Shown piece after piece: positions 54,944 to 63,062 of a DNA stretch of 64,000 nt. How positions within the stretch are numbered: the stretch's first letter is position 1; each line of letters starts with the position of its first letter. The notes below the pieces were generated by a model, which ran no database searches, was not told where the DNA came from, and was given only the letters and a program-made list of their open reading frames with translations. The stretch covers positions 1 to 64,000 of the forward strand of contig CAVVAB010000008.1 of the NCBI GenBank assembly GCA_963746155.1, in the 5' to 3' direction. The position numbers and the translations under genes were made by a program. The DNA is from AC-32 sp963746155 (lineage in GTDB: Bacteria; Actinomycetota; Thermoleophilia; Gaiellales; Gaiellaceae).

Positions 54944-55853
54944 GTGACCACGCCGGCCGTCGAGACTCACGGGCTCTCCAAGACCTACCAGGGGAAGACG
55001 CGCGCGCTCGTCGGGCTCGACCTGCGCGTCGAGCCTGGCGAGGTGTTCGGCTATCTCGGCCCGAACGGCGCAGGGCAAGAGCACGACGATCCGGCTCCTG
55101 CTCGATCTGATCCATGCAACGGCCGGGAGCGCGGTCGTGCTCGGGCTCGACTCCCGGCGCCAGGGCGTCGAGGCGCGGCGGCGGATCGGCTATCTCCCGG
55201 GCGACCTGCGGCTGAACGACCGGATGACCGCGGGCGAGCAGCTCGACTCGCTCGCTCGCCTGCGCGGCGGCGTCGACGACCGCCTTCGGGCCGAGCTCTG
55301 CGAGCGGTTCGGCCTCGAGCTCGACCGGCCGATCCGCCACCTCTCGAAGGGCAACCGCCAGAAGGTCGGGCTCGTGCAGACGTTCATGCACCGGCCGGAG
55401 CTGGTCGTCCTGGACGAGCCGAGCTCGGGGCTCGACCCGCTTCTCCAGGCCGAGGTGCGCGAGCTCCTGCGCGAGACCGCGGCCGACGGGCGAACGGTCT
55501 TCCTCTCGTCGCACTCGCTCGACGAGGTGCAGCACGCCGCCGACCGCGTCGGGATCATCCGCGGCGGCCGTCTGGTCGACGTCGACGCCGTCGACAATCT
55601 GCGGGAGCGCGCGCTGCGGCACGTGACGATCGTCTTCGCGGAGCCGGTGGACGCGCGTCGGTTCGAGGGGCTCGACGGCGTACGGGTCGACGGCATCGAG
55701 GGCTCCGTCGTGCGGCTCTCCGCGCCCGAGCTCGCGATGGACGCGATCGTCAAGGAAGCGGCCGCGCATCGGATCGTCGACCTCGTCTCGCAGCCCGCCG
55801 ACCTCGAGGAGATCTTCCTCGAGCTCTACGAGGAGCCGCCGCGTGCCGACTGA
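54944..55853 (+). CDS. ABC-2 type exporter ATP-binding protein (one frameshift in Walker A)
   Basis: ATPase of an exporter whose permease follows. GTG at 54944: VETHGLSKTYQGKTRALVGL and GEVFGYLGPNGAG, then a single extra G near 55074 shifts the frame within Walker A (GPNGAG|KSTTIRLLLDL). After it: RRIGYLPGDLRLNDRMTAGE, the signature HLSKGNRQKVGLVQTF, Walker B LVVLDEPSSGLDPLLQAEV, LSSHSLDEVQHAADRV and a C-terminal domain of about 80 aa (HVTIVFAEPVDARRFEGLDG) as in DrrA-like exporters. Joined length is about 303 aa. Overlaps the permease by 11 nt. Confidence 0.86.
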
Positions 55854-56643
55854 GCTCGTCCGCCGCGGGCTGCTCGACCACCGGCGGGCGCTCGTCGGCT
55901 GGTGCCTCGGCATCGTCGGCTACACGCTGCTGACGAGCTCGATCTTCCCATCGTTCAAGGGCTCGCCCGACCTGACGCAGCTCGTCGAGCGCTACCCGGA
56001 CGCGCTCAAGGCGCTGTTCGGGATCAGCGGCGGCGGCATCTCGTCGGGCGCCGGCTACACGGACGCCGAGCTTTTCAGCCTGATGCTCCCGCTGATCGTG
56101 CTCGTCCTGGCCATCGGCTCGGGCGCGAGGACGTTCGCGGGCGAGGAGGATGCCGGCCGGCTCGAGCTCCTGCTCTCGTACCCGCTGCGGCGGCGCGACG
56201 CCGTGCTCGCGAAGGGCGTGGCGCTGGCGGCCGAGGTCGGGCTCGTCTGCCTGGCCGGGTTCCTCGCGCTGGCCATCTGGAGCGGCGTCTTCGGCCTCGA
56301 CCTCTCGCTGGGACGGCTTGCGGCGGCGATGGGCTCGCTTGCCGCACTCGGGCTCCTCTACGGCTGGCTCGCGCTCGGGCTCGGGGCCGCGGTTCCGAGC
56401 AAGGTGCTCGCGCTCGGCGTCCCTGCGGCGTTCGCGGCCGCCGGGTACCTGGTCGGAGGCCTGTACACGCTCGCCGACTGGCTGAAGCCGTTCCGCTTCC
56501 TCTCGCCGTTCTGGCTCGTCGGGCAGTCGCCGCTCCAGAACGGCGTCGACGGCTGGGGCATCCTCGTCGTCATCGCGGCCGCGGCCGTGGCGCTCGGCGT
56601 GGGCGCCCTACTGGTCGAGCGGCGCGACCTGCAGACGCCCTAG
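55843..56643 (+). CDS. ABC-2 type exporter permease
   Basis: 266 aa with six hydrophobic segments: LVGWCLGIVGYTLLTSSIFP, FSLMLPLIVLVLAIGSGART, GLVCLAGFLALAIWSGVFGL, MGSLAALGLLYGWLALGLGA, LGVPAAFAAAGYLVGGLYTL and ILVVIAAAAVALGVGALLVE. TFAGEEDAGRLELLLSYPLR RRDAVLAKG is the typical ABC-2 loop (EExxGxLELLLSxPxxR). Partner of the preceding ATPase; the substrate could be a drug, lipid or antibiotic-like compound. Its stop shares CTAG with the convergent gene. Confidence 0.88.
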   Translation: MPTELVRRGLLDHRRALVGWCLGIVGYTLLTSSIFPSFKGSPDLTQLVERYPDALKALFGISGGGISSGAGYTDAELFSLMLPLIVLVLAIGSGARTFAGEEDAGRLELLLSYPLRRRDAVLAKGVALAAEVGLVCLAGFLALAIWSGVFGLDLSLGRLAAAMGSLAALGLLYGWLALGLGAAVPSKVLALGVPAAFAAAGYLVGGLYTLADWLKPFRFLSPFWLVGQSPLQNGVDGWGILVVIAAAAVALGVGALLVERRDLQTP

Positions 56644-57326
56644 CTCCGCCGGCGCAGCACGGCAAGACCCATCGCTGCGATCCAGACGACGAACGCGGCG
56701 TAGCCGATATAGGTCGCGTCCTCGAGCTGGCGTGACGCGGGTGCTGCGGCGCCGAGCCAGCCGGCGAACACCGCGGCGATGATCGCGAACCAGCCGATCC
56801 ACCGCGGCAGGGCCTTCGTCTTCAGGATCGCCCATCCGTAGAGAGGGACGACCACGCCGAAGACGACCAGGCCGCCCGCGTAGTTGACGACGTGGGCGAA
56901 GCTGGCCAGCGTGTCGGTCGTGACCGCGAGCGAGTCCTTCGCGGTGCGGCTCCCCTCGACGTAGCCCGGCACGAGCTCATACGCCATCGCGATCGCGAGC
57001 AGGTGCGAGACCGTGATCATCGTCATCCCGACCACGGAGAGGATCGGCGCGAGGATCAGCACCTCGGCCGTGTCGCGGAGGGGGCGCCAGAACCCGACGA
57101 GGGCGACGAGCCCGAACAGCCCGCCTGCGACCACGAGCCACGCGCCGCCGAAGAACGCGTCGTTCGCGCCGTTCACGTCGTCGATCCAGTCGATCGCGCT
57201 CTGTCCCGTGTCCGGGATCAACCCGTCGACGCCGCTCCAGATCATCAGCGCGACGCCGCCGACGAGACAGAGCGCCGCGAGCACCCCGCAGACGCCCGCA
57301 GCCGTGGTGAGAGTCGACCGCTTCAA
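56640..57326 (-). CDS. Six-helix membrane protein of unknown function
   Basis: 228 aa. Hydrophobic segments: VCGVLAALCLVGGVALMIWS (about 13-32), WLVVAGGLFGLVALVGFW (about 58-75), VLILAPILSVVGMTMITVSH (about 88-107), VVNYAGGLVVFGVVVPLYGW (about 146-165), WIGWFAIIAAVFAGWLGAAA (about 175-194) and a short last one (YIGYAAFVVWIAAMGLAVL). No catalytic motif. Resembles DUF4386-type multispan proteins only in layout; not assigned. Confidence 0.72.
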   Translation of the reverse strand: MKRSTLTTAAGVCGVLAALCLVGGVALMIWSGVDGLIPDTGQSAIDWIDDVNGANDAFFGGAWLVVAGGLFGLVALVGFWRPLRDTAEVLILAPILSVVGMTMITVSHLLAIAMAYELVPGYVEGSRTAKDSLAVTTDTLASFAHVVNYAGGLVVFGVVVPLYGWAILKTKALPRWIGWFAIIAAVFAGWLGAAAPASRQLEDATYIGYAAFVVWIAAMGLAVLRRRS

Positions 57327-57360
57327 CGCGGGAGCATCCTACGGCCGAAGGTTCCCGCTG

Positions 57361-58259
57361 CTAACGCGAATAGGCGAGGAATCGCTCGAAGCGAGCGGCG
57401 AGGCGCTCGCGTTCAGGCTTCCAGGCGCGGCGTGCGGGGATGACGATCTCCCGTCCGTGGAAGCCCTTCAGCAGCTCGAGCATCGGACCGTCTCATCCTC
57501 CAGGAGCTTGCGCGACACGTGGACGTCGCGGTCTGGCGAGATCCCCACGAGATCCTGATCGAACGCACGGTGATGGATCGAGCAAAGGCTCAACCCGTTG
57601 CTGACGAGTGGTTCGCCCTGCTCGTCCGCGTCGGCCACGATGTGCGCAGCGTCGAGCAGGCGGATCTCTTTCAGCGTGCAGATCGCGCAGCGGTCTCGGT
57701 AGGCGGTGAGCACCGCTCCCCGGAACTGCACCTGGTGGATTCGGTGCTTGACGCGTCGCACGACGTAACCGCGCTCGATCGGGTCGTCCACGTGCACGGG
57801 CTCACGTTCCTCGAACGGGCCGCGCATCTCGCCGAAGGAGATGAGCACTGATCGCTCAGCGGGGTAATCGGCCTCGACGAACGCGGGGTACTCGGGGCGG
57901 TACCAATTCGGCCGTGTCCCGATGAAGTAGACGAGCGGCACTCCGAGGGTGTGCGCTTGACGTAGCCAGGTGTTGAAGTGGTTGTCGACCGGACCGTCTT
58001 GGTAGCGGTAGAGGACGCCGTCGTCGGTGCCCTCGTCCTGGTAGCGCTTCTGCGCAAAGGCGCTGTTGATTGAAAGCGCGGCCGGCCCCCGCTGGACGTC
58101 TGCCCGGTAGATCCCGTATGCACGGTTGAGGAACGAGATCTTTCGACCGCGGAAGTTGAAGCCTTCGAGGAGAGCGGCGTAGGGGAGTTCGGGACCGTGC
58201 TGTGCCTGCAGGACGTCGAGCGCTGCGAAACAGGAGCTCCGCACATCGTCGTCGAGCAC
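57361..58259 (-). CDS. HNH endonuclease, predicted modification-dependent restriction enzyme (COG3440-like; one frameshift)
   Basis: Would cut DNA, probably recognising modified bases. GTG at 58259. The N-terminal 165 residues (LLEGFNFRGRKISFLNRAYG, FNTWLRQAHTLGVPLVYFIG, SVLISFGEMRGPFEEREPVH) are mixed alpha/beta with no obvious catalytic motif and may be a base-sensing domain. Residues about 190-245 are the HNH core: VLTAYRDRCAICTLKEIRLL DAAHIVADAD, LVSNGLSLCSIHHRAFD. A frameshift near 57480 separates the last 40 residues (LELLKGFHGREIVIPARRAW, FERFLAYSR), ending at 57361. Joined length is about 299 aa. No methyltransferase is adjacent. Confidence 0.8.
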
Positions 58260-58387
58260 GGCGCAATCCTAAGCGGCCGAAGCCGCTAGTCGCCCCGAGG
58301 CGCGGGCGATAGCGACGGACGAAGGCGTCGGTGTCGCGCACGTGATCCGGCTTGTCCGGCGCATTTCGTGCCTCGGCCCAACGGCGT

Positions 58388-58393
58388 TACGGT
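58388..58393 (+). promoter_or_regulatory. -10 element of a leaderless promoter
   Basis: TACGGT ends 8 nt before the ATG at 58402 and supports that start over the in-frame GTG at 58342. Confidence 0.45.
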
Positions 58394-58401
58394 TTCTCCG
58401 G

Positions 58402-60039
58402 ATGCGGCTCTCCAACGCCGAGCTCGAGCGAGGCCGCGAGTCCCACGCGAGATCGGCGTGGGCCGCGAGCTACGAGTCGCTCACGCGGGCGGACGGGCAC
58501 GAACCGCTGGCGCCAGGGGATCTCGAGCTGCTCGCGACATCGGCGTACATGCTCGGCCGCGACGACGAGTCTCTGGAGCTGCTGCAGCGCGCTTTCCACG
58601 GGCACTCGGAGGCGGGAGAGCCTCGCCGGGCGGCACGCAATGCGTTCTGGGTCGGCATGAACCTTGCGCTCAAGGGCGAGATGGGACCGGCTACCGGTTG
58701 GCTCGGTCGCGCCCACCGGCTGGTCGATCGGGAAGCCGAGGAGTGCGTCGAGCACGGATACCTGCTGATGCCCGTTTCCTTCCAGCACGAGGTGGCCGGC
58801 GACTTCGAAGGGGCCGCTGCGACGGCCGGCGCCGCGGCCGAGATCGGCGAACGCTTCGGGGACAAGGATCTGTTCGCCCTCGCGCTGCACGCCCAAGGGG
58901 GCATGCTCTTGAGCGGAGGACGCGTCGGCGACGGCCTCGCCCTGCTGGACGAGGCGATGGTCGCCGTCGCGGAAGGAGGGCTCTCCCCGATCGTCACGGG
59001 GATCGTCTATTGCGGCGTGATCCTCTACTGCGAGCAGGTGTACGAGGTGCGGCGTGCGAGGGAGTGGACGGCGGCTCTCGCCGCCTGGTGGGAGGCCCAG
59101 CCCGACCTGGTGGCGTTCACGGGCCGGTGCCTCGTCCACCGCGCTCAGATTCTGCAGCTGCAGGGAGCATGGCCGGACGCGCTGGCGGAGACCGAGCGTG
59201 CCAGCCGGCGCTTCGAGAGGTCGATGAACCAGGGGGCCGCGGCCAGGGCCTGCTACCTACGGGGCGAGGTTCACCGCCTGCGGGGCGACGTCGCCGAGGC
59301 CGAAGACGCCTATCGCGAGGCGAGCCGGATGGGATCGGAGCCGCAGCCCGGACTGGCCCTGCTGCGCCTCGCCCAGGGAGACAAGGAAGCCGCGGCCGCC
59401 GCGATCCGACGAGCCGTGGGGGAGGCGACCGACCGCTGGCGGCGCGCCGGCCTGCTGCCGGCCCACGTCGAGATCATGCTCGCGACCGGCGATCTCGACG
59501 AGGCGCGCCGCGCCTGCCGCGAGCTCGAGGAGATCTGTGTCGAGTGTGAGAGCGAGATGCTGCGCGCGCTGCACGCACACGCGCGAGGAGCGGTCGAGCT
59601 GGCGGCCGAGGATCCGGGCGCCGCGCTGACGAGCCTCCGACAGGCGTTCAAGACCTGGCAGGAGCTCGAGGCTCCGCACGAGGCGGCTCGTGCGCGTCTG
59701 CTCATCGGCCAGGCCTGTCGAGCCCTCGGCGATCAGGAGGCGTTCGTGCTGGAGCTCGACGCCGCGCGCAGCGCGTTCGAGGAGCTCGGTGCAGCTCCGG
59801 ACCTGGCCTCCGTCGAGGCGCTCACCGCTACCGGAGACGGCGACACTCACGGACTGACCGGACGGGAGCTCGAGGTTCTCCGACTGGTCGCGAGCGGCAA
59901 GAGCAACCGCGAGATCGCCTCAGAGCTCGTGATCAGCGAGCACACCGTCGCGCGCCACGTGCAGAACATCTTCCGCAAGCTCGGCGTCGCGTCGCGCACC
60001 GCGGCGAGCGCCTACGCCTTCGAGCACGATCTCGTCTGA
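58402..60039 (+). CDS. LuxR-family transcriptional regulator with TPR-like sensor region
   Basis: 545 aa from the ATG at 58402. Residues 1 to about 460 are tandem helical hairpins of TPR type (LSNAELERGRESHARSAWAA, AYMLGRDDESLELLQRAFHG, RACYLRGEVHRLRGDVAEAE, AYREASRM) with no nucleotide-binding domain. The last 65 residues are the LuxR HTH: LTGRELEVLRLVASGKSNRE IASELVISEHTVARHVQNIF, with the recognition helix in SEHTVARHVQNI. This layout (TPR plus LuxR without a STAND ATPase) is common in actinobacteria. It lies directly upstream of the FAD monooxygenase, which it may control through the inverted repeat at 60049. Confidence 0.9.
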   Translation: MRLSNAELERGRESHARSAWAASYESLTRADGHEPLAPGDLELLATSAYMLGRDDESLELLQRAFHGHSEAGEPRRAARNAFWVGMNLALKGEMGPATGWLGRAHRLVDREAEECVEHGYLLMPVSFQHEVAGDFEGAAATAGAAAEIGERFGDKDLFALALHAQGGMLLSGGRVGDGLALLDEAMVAVAEGGLSPIVTGIVYCGVILYCEQVYEVRRAREWTAALAAWWEAQPDLVAFTGRCLVHRAQILQLQGAWPDALAETERASRRFERSMNQGAAARACYLRGEVHRLRGDVAEAEDAYREASRMGSEPQPGLALLRLAQGDKEAAAAAIRRAVGEATDRWRRAGLLPAHVEIMLATGDLDEARRACRELEEICVECESEMLRALHAHARGAVELAAEDPGAALTSLRQAFKTWQELEAPHEAARARLLIGQACRALGDQEAFVLELDAARSAFEELGAAPDLASVEALTATGDGDTHGLTGRELEVLRLVASGKSNREIASELVISEHTVARHVQNIFRKLGVASRTAASAYAFEHDLV

Positions 60040-60048
60040 CCCTCGAGT

Positions 60049-60062
60049 GGTCAGAAATGACC
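60049..60062. promoter_or_regulatory. Perfect inverted repeat between the LuxR gene and the monooxygenase gene
   Basis: GGTCA-gaaa-TGACC: 5-bp arms and a 4-nt centre, 10 nt after the LuxR stop and 95 nt before the next ATG. Candidate operator for the regulator or a short terminator stem. Confidence 0.4.
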
Positions 60063-60121
60063 AAGGCGAGACAGCCTCCAAGTTGGTGAATCCGCGCGAT
60101 GCGGTCACGGCTGCTCCGCCG

Positions 60122-60127
60122 TACGGT
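60122..60127 (+). promoter_or_regulatory. Possible -10 element of the monooxygenase gene
   Basis: TACGGT lies 29 nt before the ATG at 60157. The leader would contain GAAGGAGGAAC, a strong ribosome site. No clear -35 seen. Confidence 0.35.
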
Positions 60128-60156
60128 CGACACACATCGACCGAAGGAGGAACGGC

Positions 60157-61305
60157 ATGGCCACCGCGGAGGCAACAATCGAGAACCGAGCGGCTCGGGT
60201 CGGAACCGAGCAGCTCGACACGATCGTGATCGGCGGGGGCCAGGCCGGCCTCTCCGTCGGCTACTACCTGAAGAAGCTGGGCCGGCCTTTCGTGATCCTG
60301 GACGCGAACGAGCGGATCGGCGGCTCCTGGCGGACCCGCACCTGGGACTCGCTACGCCTATTCACGCCTGCTCGCTACGACGGCCTCCCTGGCTGGCCGT
60401 TCCCGGCTCCCGGCTGGTCGTTCCCGACCGCACGCGAGACGGCCGACTACCTGGAGGCGTACGCGGAGCGCTTCGACCTCCCGGTGCGCACCGGCACGAA
60501 GGTCGATCGCCTGACAAGGCACGACGGCCGCTATGTGGCCGAGAGCGGTAAGCAGCGGTTCGAGGCCGACAACGTCGTCGTCGCGTCCGGCTTCTACGGC
60601 GAACCGGTAGTGCCAGAGTTCGCATCGGAGCTCGACCCGGGGGTCGTGCAGATGCACTCGAGCGAGTACCGCGGGCCTGCCCAGCTCCGGCCGGGCGGCG
60701 TCCTGCTCGTAGGCGCCGGCAACTCCGGCGCGGACATCGCGATGGAGGTCTCGGCGATTCATCAGACCTGGCTCTCGGGCCGGGACAAGGGGCAGTTCCC
60801 GCTGAGGATCGAGAGCCCGCTGCGCCGGTTCGTCCTCCCGGTGCTCTGGTTCGTCGCCTCGCACGTGCTGACCGTCCGCACGCCGATCGGCCGCAAGATC
60901 CGGCCGGGCGCACTCGCGAGCGGCGCACCGCGCATTCGCGTGAAGACGGCCGACCTGCGTGAGTCCGGGGTCGAGCTGGCGCCGAGGGCAGTGGGCGTGC
61001 GCGACGGGCTGCCGGAGCTCGAGGACGGGCGCGTCCTCGACGTGGCGAACGTGATCTGGTGCACGGGCTTCCGGCAGGACTTCGGCTGGATCGACGTCCC
61101 GGTTCTCGACGCGGACGACGAGCCCGAGCACGAGCGTGGCGTCGCCTCCGAGCCAGGTCTCTACTTCGTCGGCCTGGACTTTCTCTACGCGTTTACGTCC
61201 GAGAACGTCGGAGGTGTGGGGAGGGACGCCAGGCACATCGCCAGGCAGATCGCCTCGCGCTCGAGCGGCGTGGCGGCCGGCCGCGCTACCGCCGTTATGC
61301 CCTGA
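60157..61305 (+). CDS. FAD/NAD(P)-dependent flavoprotein monooxygenase
   Basis: Flavin-containing monooxygenase-like enzyme (TrkA/CzcO group). 382 aa from the ATG at 60157. TIVIGGGQAGLSVGYYLKKL is the FAD GxGxxG and FVILDANERIGGSWRTRTWD follows with the GGSWR motif. VLLVGAGNSGADIAMEVSAI is the second GxGxxG for NAD(P)H. VIWCTGFRQDFGWIDVP is the ATG-like hinge motif and LYFVGLDFLYAFTSENVGGV closes the fold. Baeyer-Villiger enzymes have FxGxxxHxxxW, which is absent here, so a simple N- or S-oxygenase or quinone-type function is as likely. Probably controlled by the LuxR protein upstream. Confidence 0.88.
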   Translation: MATAEATIENRAARVGTEQLDTIVIGGGQAGLSVGYYLKKLGRPFVILDANERIGGSWRTRTWDSLRLFTPARYDGLPGWPFPAPGWSFPTARETADYLEAYAERFDLPVRTGTKVDRLTRHDGRYVAESGKQRFEADNVVVASGFYGEPVVPEFASELDPGVVQMHSSEYRGPAQLRPGGVLLVGAGNSGADIAMEVSAIHQTWLSGRDKGQFPLRIESPLRRFVLPVLWFVASHVLTVRTPIGRKIRPGALASGAPRIRVKTADLRESGVELAPRAVGVRDGLPELEDGRVLDVANVIWCTGFRQDFGWIDVPVLDADDEPEHERGVASEPGLYFVGLDFLYAFTSENVGGVGRDARHIARQIASRSSGVAAGRATAVMP

Positions 61306-61320
61306 CCGGGCGCGACGGCG

Positions 61321-61623
61321 TCACTCAGCCGGAGCTGGAGTCAGGCCGTGCTCGTGCTCCGGTGCCGGTAGCGCATCGTGCTCTGGTGCCGGCAGCCCGT
61401 CCTCGTGCTCTGGCGCCGGCAGCCCGTCCTCGTGCTCCGGTACCGGCAGCTCGCCATCGGGCCCCGGAATGGTGGTGATCTCCGGCAGGGTGCCGTCACG
61501 AATGGCCGCGCGCTCAGCCGCAGCGGCTTGCTTCTTCTCGCGCTTGAGCCTGCGCTTCTCCTCGACGGCCCGCTCGCGGTTTCGCTTTCCGATTGTCTGC
61601 TGTCGCTTCTTGTTCGAGCCCAT
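61321..61623 (-). CDS. Small basic-head / acidic-repeat-tail protein downstream of cspA
   Basis: 100 aa, unknown. ATG at 61623. Residues 1-41: KKRQQTIGKRNRERAVEEKR RLKREKKQAAAAERAA, a highly basic helix that could bind RNA. Residues 55-100: four proline-acidic repeats (LPVPEHEDG, LPAPEHEDG, LPAPEHDA, LPAPEHEHG). The basic block is almost identical to a block in the protein at 63063-63710, which also follows a cspA gene. A GC hairpin lies between this gene and cspA, so read-through from the cspA promoter is likely. Proposed role in RNA binding is inference. Confidence 0.72.
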   Translation of the reverse strand: MGSNKKRQQTIGKRNRERAVEEKRRLKREKKQAAAAERAAIRDGTLPEITTIPGPDGELPVPEHEDGLPAPEHEDGLPAPEHDALPAPEHEHGLTPAPAE

Positions 61624-61645
61624 GAGCCTCGCTTCCGTAGAAGAC

Positions 61646-61673
61646 GGGCGCGCGCCGCGAGCGGCGCGCGCCC
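61646..61673 (-). terminator. GC-rich hairpin between cspA and the downstream basic-protein gene
   Basis: A perfect 13-bp stem, GGGCGCGCGCCGC / GCGGCGCGCGCCC, around GA. No T-tract. It lies 9 nt after the cspA stop on the reverse strand and 22 nt before the next start, so it may act as a partial terminator or mRNA-stability element. Confidence 0.6.
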
Positions 61674-61681
61674 TCATCTGC

Positions 61682-61894
61682 TTACTGGGACAGCTGCACG
61701 ACGTTCTTCGCCTCGGGGCCCTTGGCGCCCTCGGCTGCTTCGAACTCGACCTTCGCGCCCTCGGACAGCGACTTGAATCCGTCGCCGGCGATGGACGAGT
61801 GGTGGACGAAGAGATCCTTGTCCGAGCCGTCGTCGGGGCTGATGAAGCCGTACCCCTTGGAATCGTTGAACCACTTCACGGTTCCTGTTGCCAT
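61682..61894 (-). CDS. cspA: Cold-shock protein (CspA family), copy 1
   Basis: 70-aa single cold-shock domain that binds single-stranded RNA and DNA. MATGTVKWFNDSKGYGFISP contains RNP1 (KGYGFI), DLFVHHSSI is RNP2, and AKVEFEAAEGAKGPEAKNVV completes the barrel. The ribosome site at 61903-61911 (reverse strand AAGGAGGTG) is a full anti-Shine-Dalgarno match. Followed by a hairpin and the basic-tail gene. An almost identical but damaged copy lies at 63770-63978. Confidence 0.96.
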   Translation of the reverse strand: MATGTVKWFNDSKGYGFISPDDGSDKDLFVHHSSIAGDGFKSLSEGAKVEFEAAEGAKGPEAKNVVQLSQ

Positions 61895-62261
61895 TGCGTA
61901 AACACCTCCTTGCTACCTCTCGTGAACGGTAGTGGGAGGCGTTTCGCCGACCGCATACACGCTCGTGGATTCCTCAGCCTAGCCTGTGGAGCCGATCCGA
62001 AGTCGAATCGGCTCCACATCCGGTGCGTGTCTGGCCCGCGGGCCGAGCCCTGGCCGGCACCGCCCGCCGAACCCAGGAGGAGGGAGCGCGGGGACCCCTC
62101 GGGGCATTGGAAGGGCCCCCAAAACCGTCTTCCCGCGGACCCAGGCGATGAGCCGCGGAACTGGTTCGCTCTCTCGCCGCGACCGTACGACACCCGCGCC
62201 CGCGGATGGGTTACGCGGGTGTTCGACTTCGGTTTCGATCCGGTGACAGACCGTCGCCGGG
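61895..62261. other. 367-bp gap between cspA and the lipoprotein gene
   Basis: Contains the cspA ribosome site and leader, the hairpin at 61985-62018, and about 240 bp of very GC-rich sequence with several short self-complementary stretches (for example GGCCCGCGGGCC near 62033). No convincing ORF, tRNA or known riboswitch core was recognised. A structured cspA 5' leader or a small RNA is possible. Confidence 0.5.
61985..62018. terminator. Hairpin upstream of cspA
   Basis: A perfect 12-bp stem, TGTGGAGCCGAT / ATCGGCTCCACA, with a 10-nt loop. On the reverse strand it lies 244 nt after the hydrolase stop and 91 nt before the cspA start: either a terminator or part of the cspA leader. Confidence 0.5.
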
Positions 62262-63029
62262 CTAGCCGGACGCGTGCAGGCCTGCGAGCAGCTGGTCGGT
62301 CGGCGTCCAGTACGCCTGGCGGGCTGCGGGCGACGAGCCGAGCGGCGCGAGGTGGTCGGCGATGAACGAGCCGTGTAAATGGGCCACGTTCAGCTCGATC
62401 TGCTGGCCGGGGAAGCCCGCGCCGCGGAGCCGGTTGAGGAGCAGGCCGACTCCTTCGCGGGCGTGGGGATCCCGGTTGCTCGCGAGGAGAGCCAACAGCG
62501 TCTCGGGCCGGAGTGGGCGGAGATCGACGATCCGCGCCGTCTCGCCGTACGGAACCGGGTTGACGCCCTCGACCGCGTTGGGCACGGGCAGGTGCTCGCC
62601 AGGGGCGCTCGCCGCGTACTCGACCGCCATCGCCGCGCCGCGCGAATAGCCGAGTGCGACCACCGGGACGTTCTTCAGCGCCAGCCGGTCGCTGGCCGTC
62701 TTGATGCCGGTGCTGGCGGCCTTGAGCACCGAAGTGCTGTAGTCCATCTCGTAGCGCGGGTAGACGACAACGGCCCCCTTTGAGACGAGGTGGTCGATCC
62801 ACTCGCGGTGGTTCGCCGGCGTCGTCTCGGTCGCCCCGCCCTGCCCGTGGAAGAAGATCACCAGCCGCTTCGGCTTTCCGGCCGGCCGGAAAATCCAGAC
62901 ACCGTTCGCGTCCTGGGTGAGCGGCCCGACGACGGTCGGGCGCGTGGGGAGAGAGCTGCCGCTTCCGCCGCAACCGGCGAGCACGAAGAGAAGCGCAGCG
63001 ACGACGACCGGGGTCAAGGCCGTTCTCAC
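62262..63029 (-). CDS. Lipoprotein alpha/beta hydrolase
   Basis: 255 aa, exported and lipid-anchored. The signal peptide PVVVAALLFVLAGCGGSGSS has a lipobox LAGC (mature N-terminal Cys at about residue 20). VIFFHGQGGATETTPANHRE is the oxyanion-loop strand, VVYPRYEMDY the next strand, and VPVVALGYSRGAAMAVEYAA holds the nucleophile elbow (GYSRG, Ser about residue 125). HLHGSFIADH near the C-terminus gives the probable catalytic His. It belongs to the poly(3-hydroxybutyrate) depolymerase / dienelactone hydrolase-like superfamily; substrate unknown. Confidence 0.85.
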   Translation of the reverse strand: MRTALTPVVVAALLFVLAGCGGSGSSLPTRPTVVGPLTQDANGVWIFRPAGKPKRLVIFFHGQGGATETTPANHREWIDHLVSKGAVVVYPRYEMDYSTSVLKAASTGIKTASDRLALKNVPVVALGYSRGAAMAVEYAASAPGEHLPVPNAVEGVNPVPYGETARIVDLRPLRPETLLALLASNRDPHAREGVGLLLNRLRGAGFPGQQIELNVAHLHGSFIADHLAPLGSSPAARQAYWTPTDQLLAGLHASG

Positions 63030-63062
63030 TTGTCTTCTGCGACGACGAAACAGGCGAACCGG

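Noticed and set aside
60157..61305. Baeyer-Villiger monooxygenase
   Set aside because: Both dinucleotide motifs are present but the FxGxxxHxxxW fingerprint is missing, so only a general flavin monooxygenase is claimed.
61986..62246. 86-codon plus-strand open frame upstream of the lipoprotein gene
   Set aside because: Composition rich in P, G, R and S without domain or start signals, and it overlaps a hairpin; likely noncoding.
62019..62260. tRNA, tmRNA, SRP or RNase P RNA in the GC-rich gap
   Set aside because: No T-loop, tmRNA resume tag, SRP tetraloop core or RNase P conserved regions could be matched on either strand.
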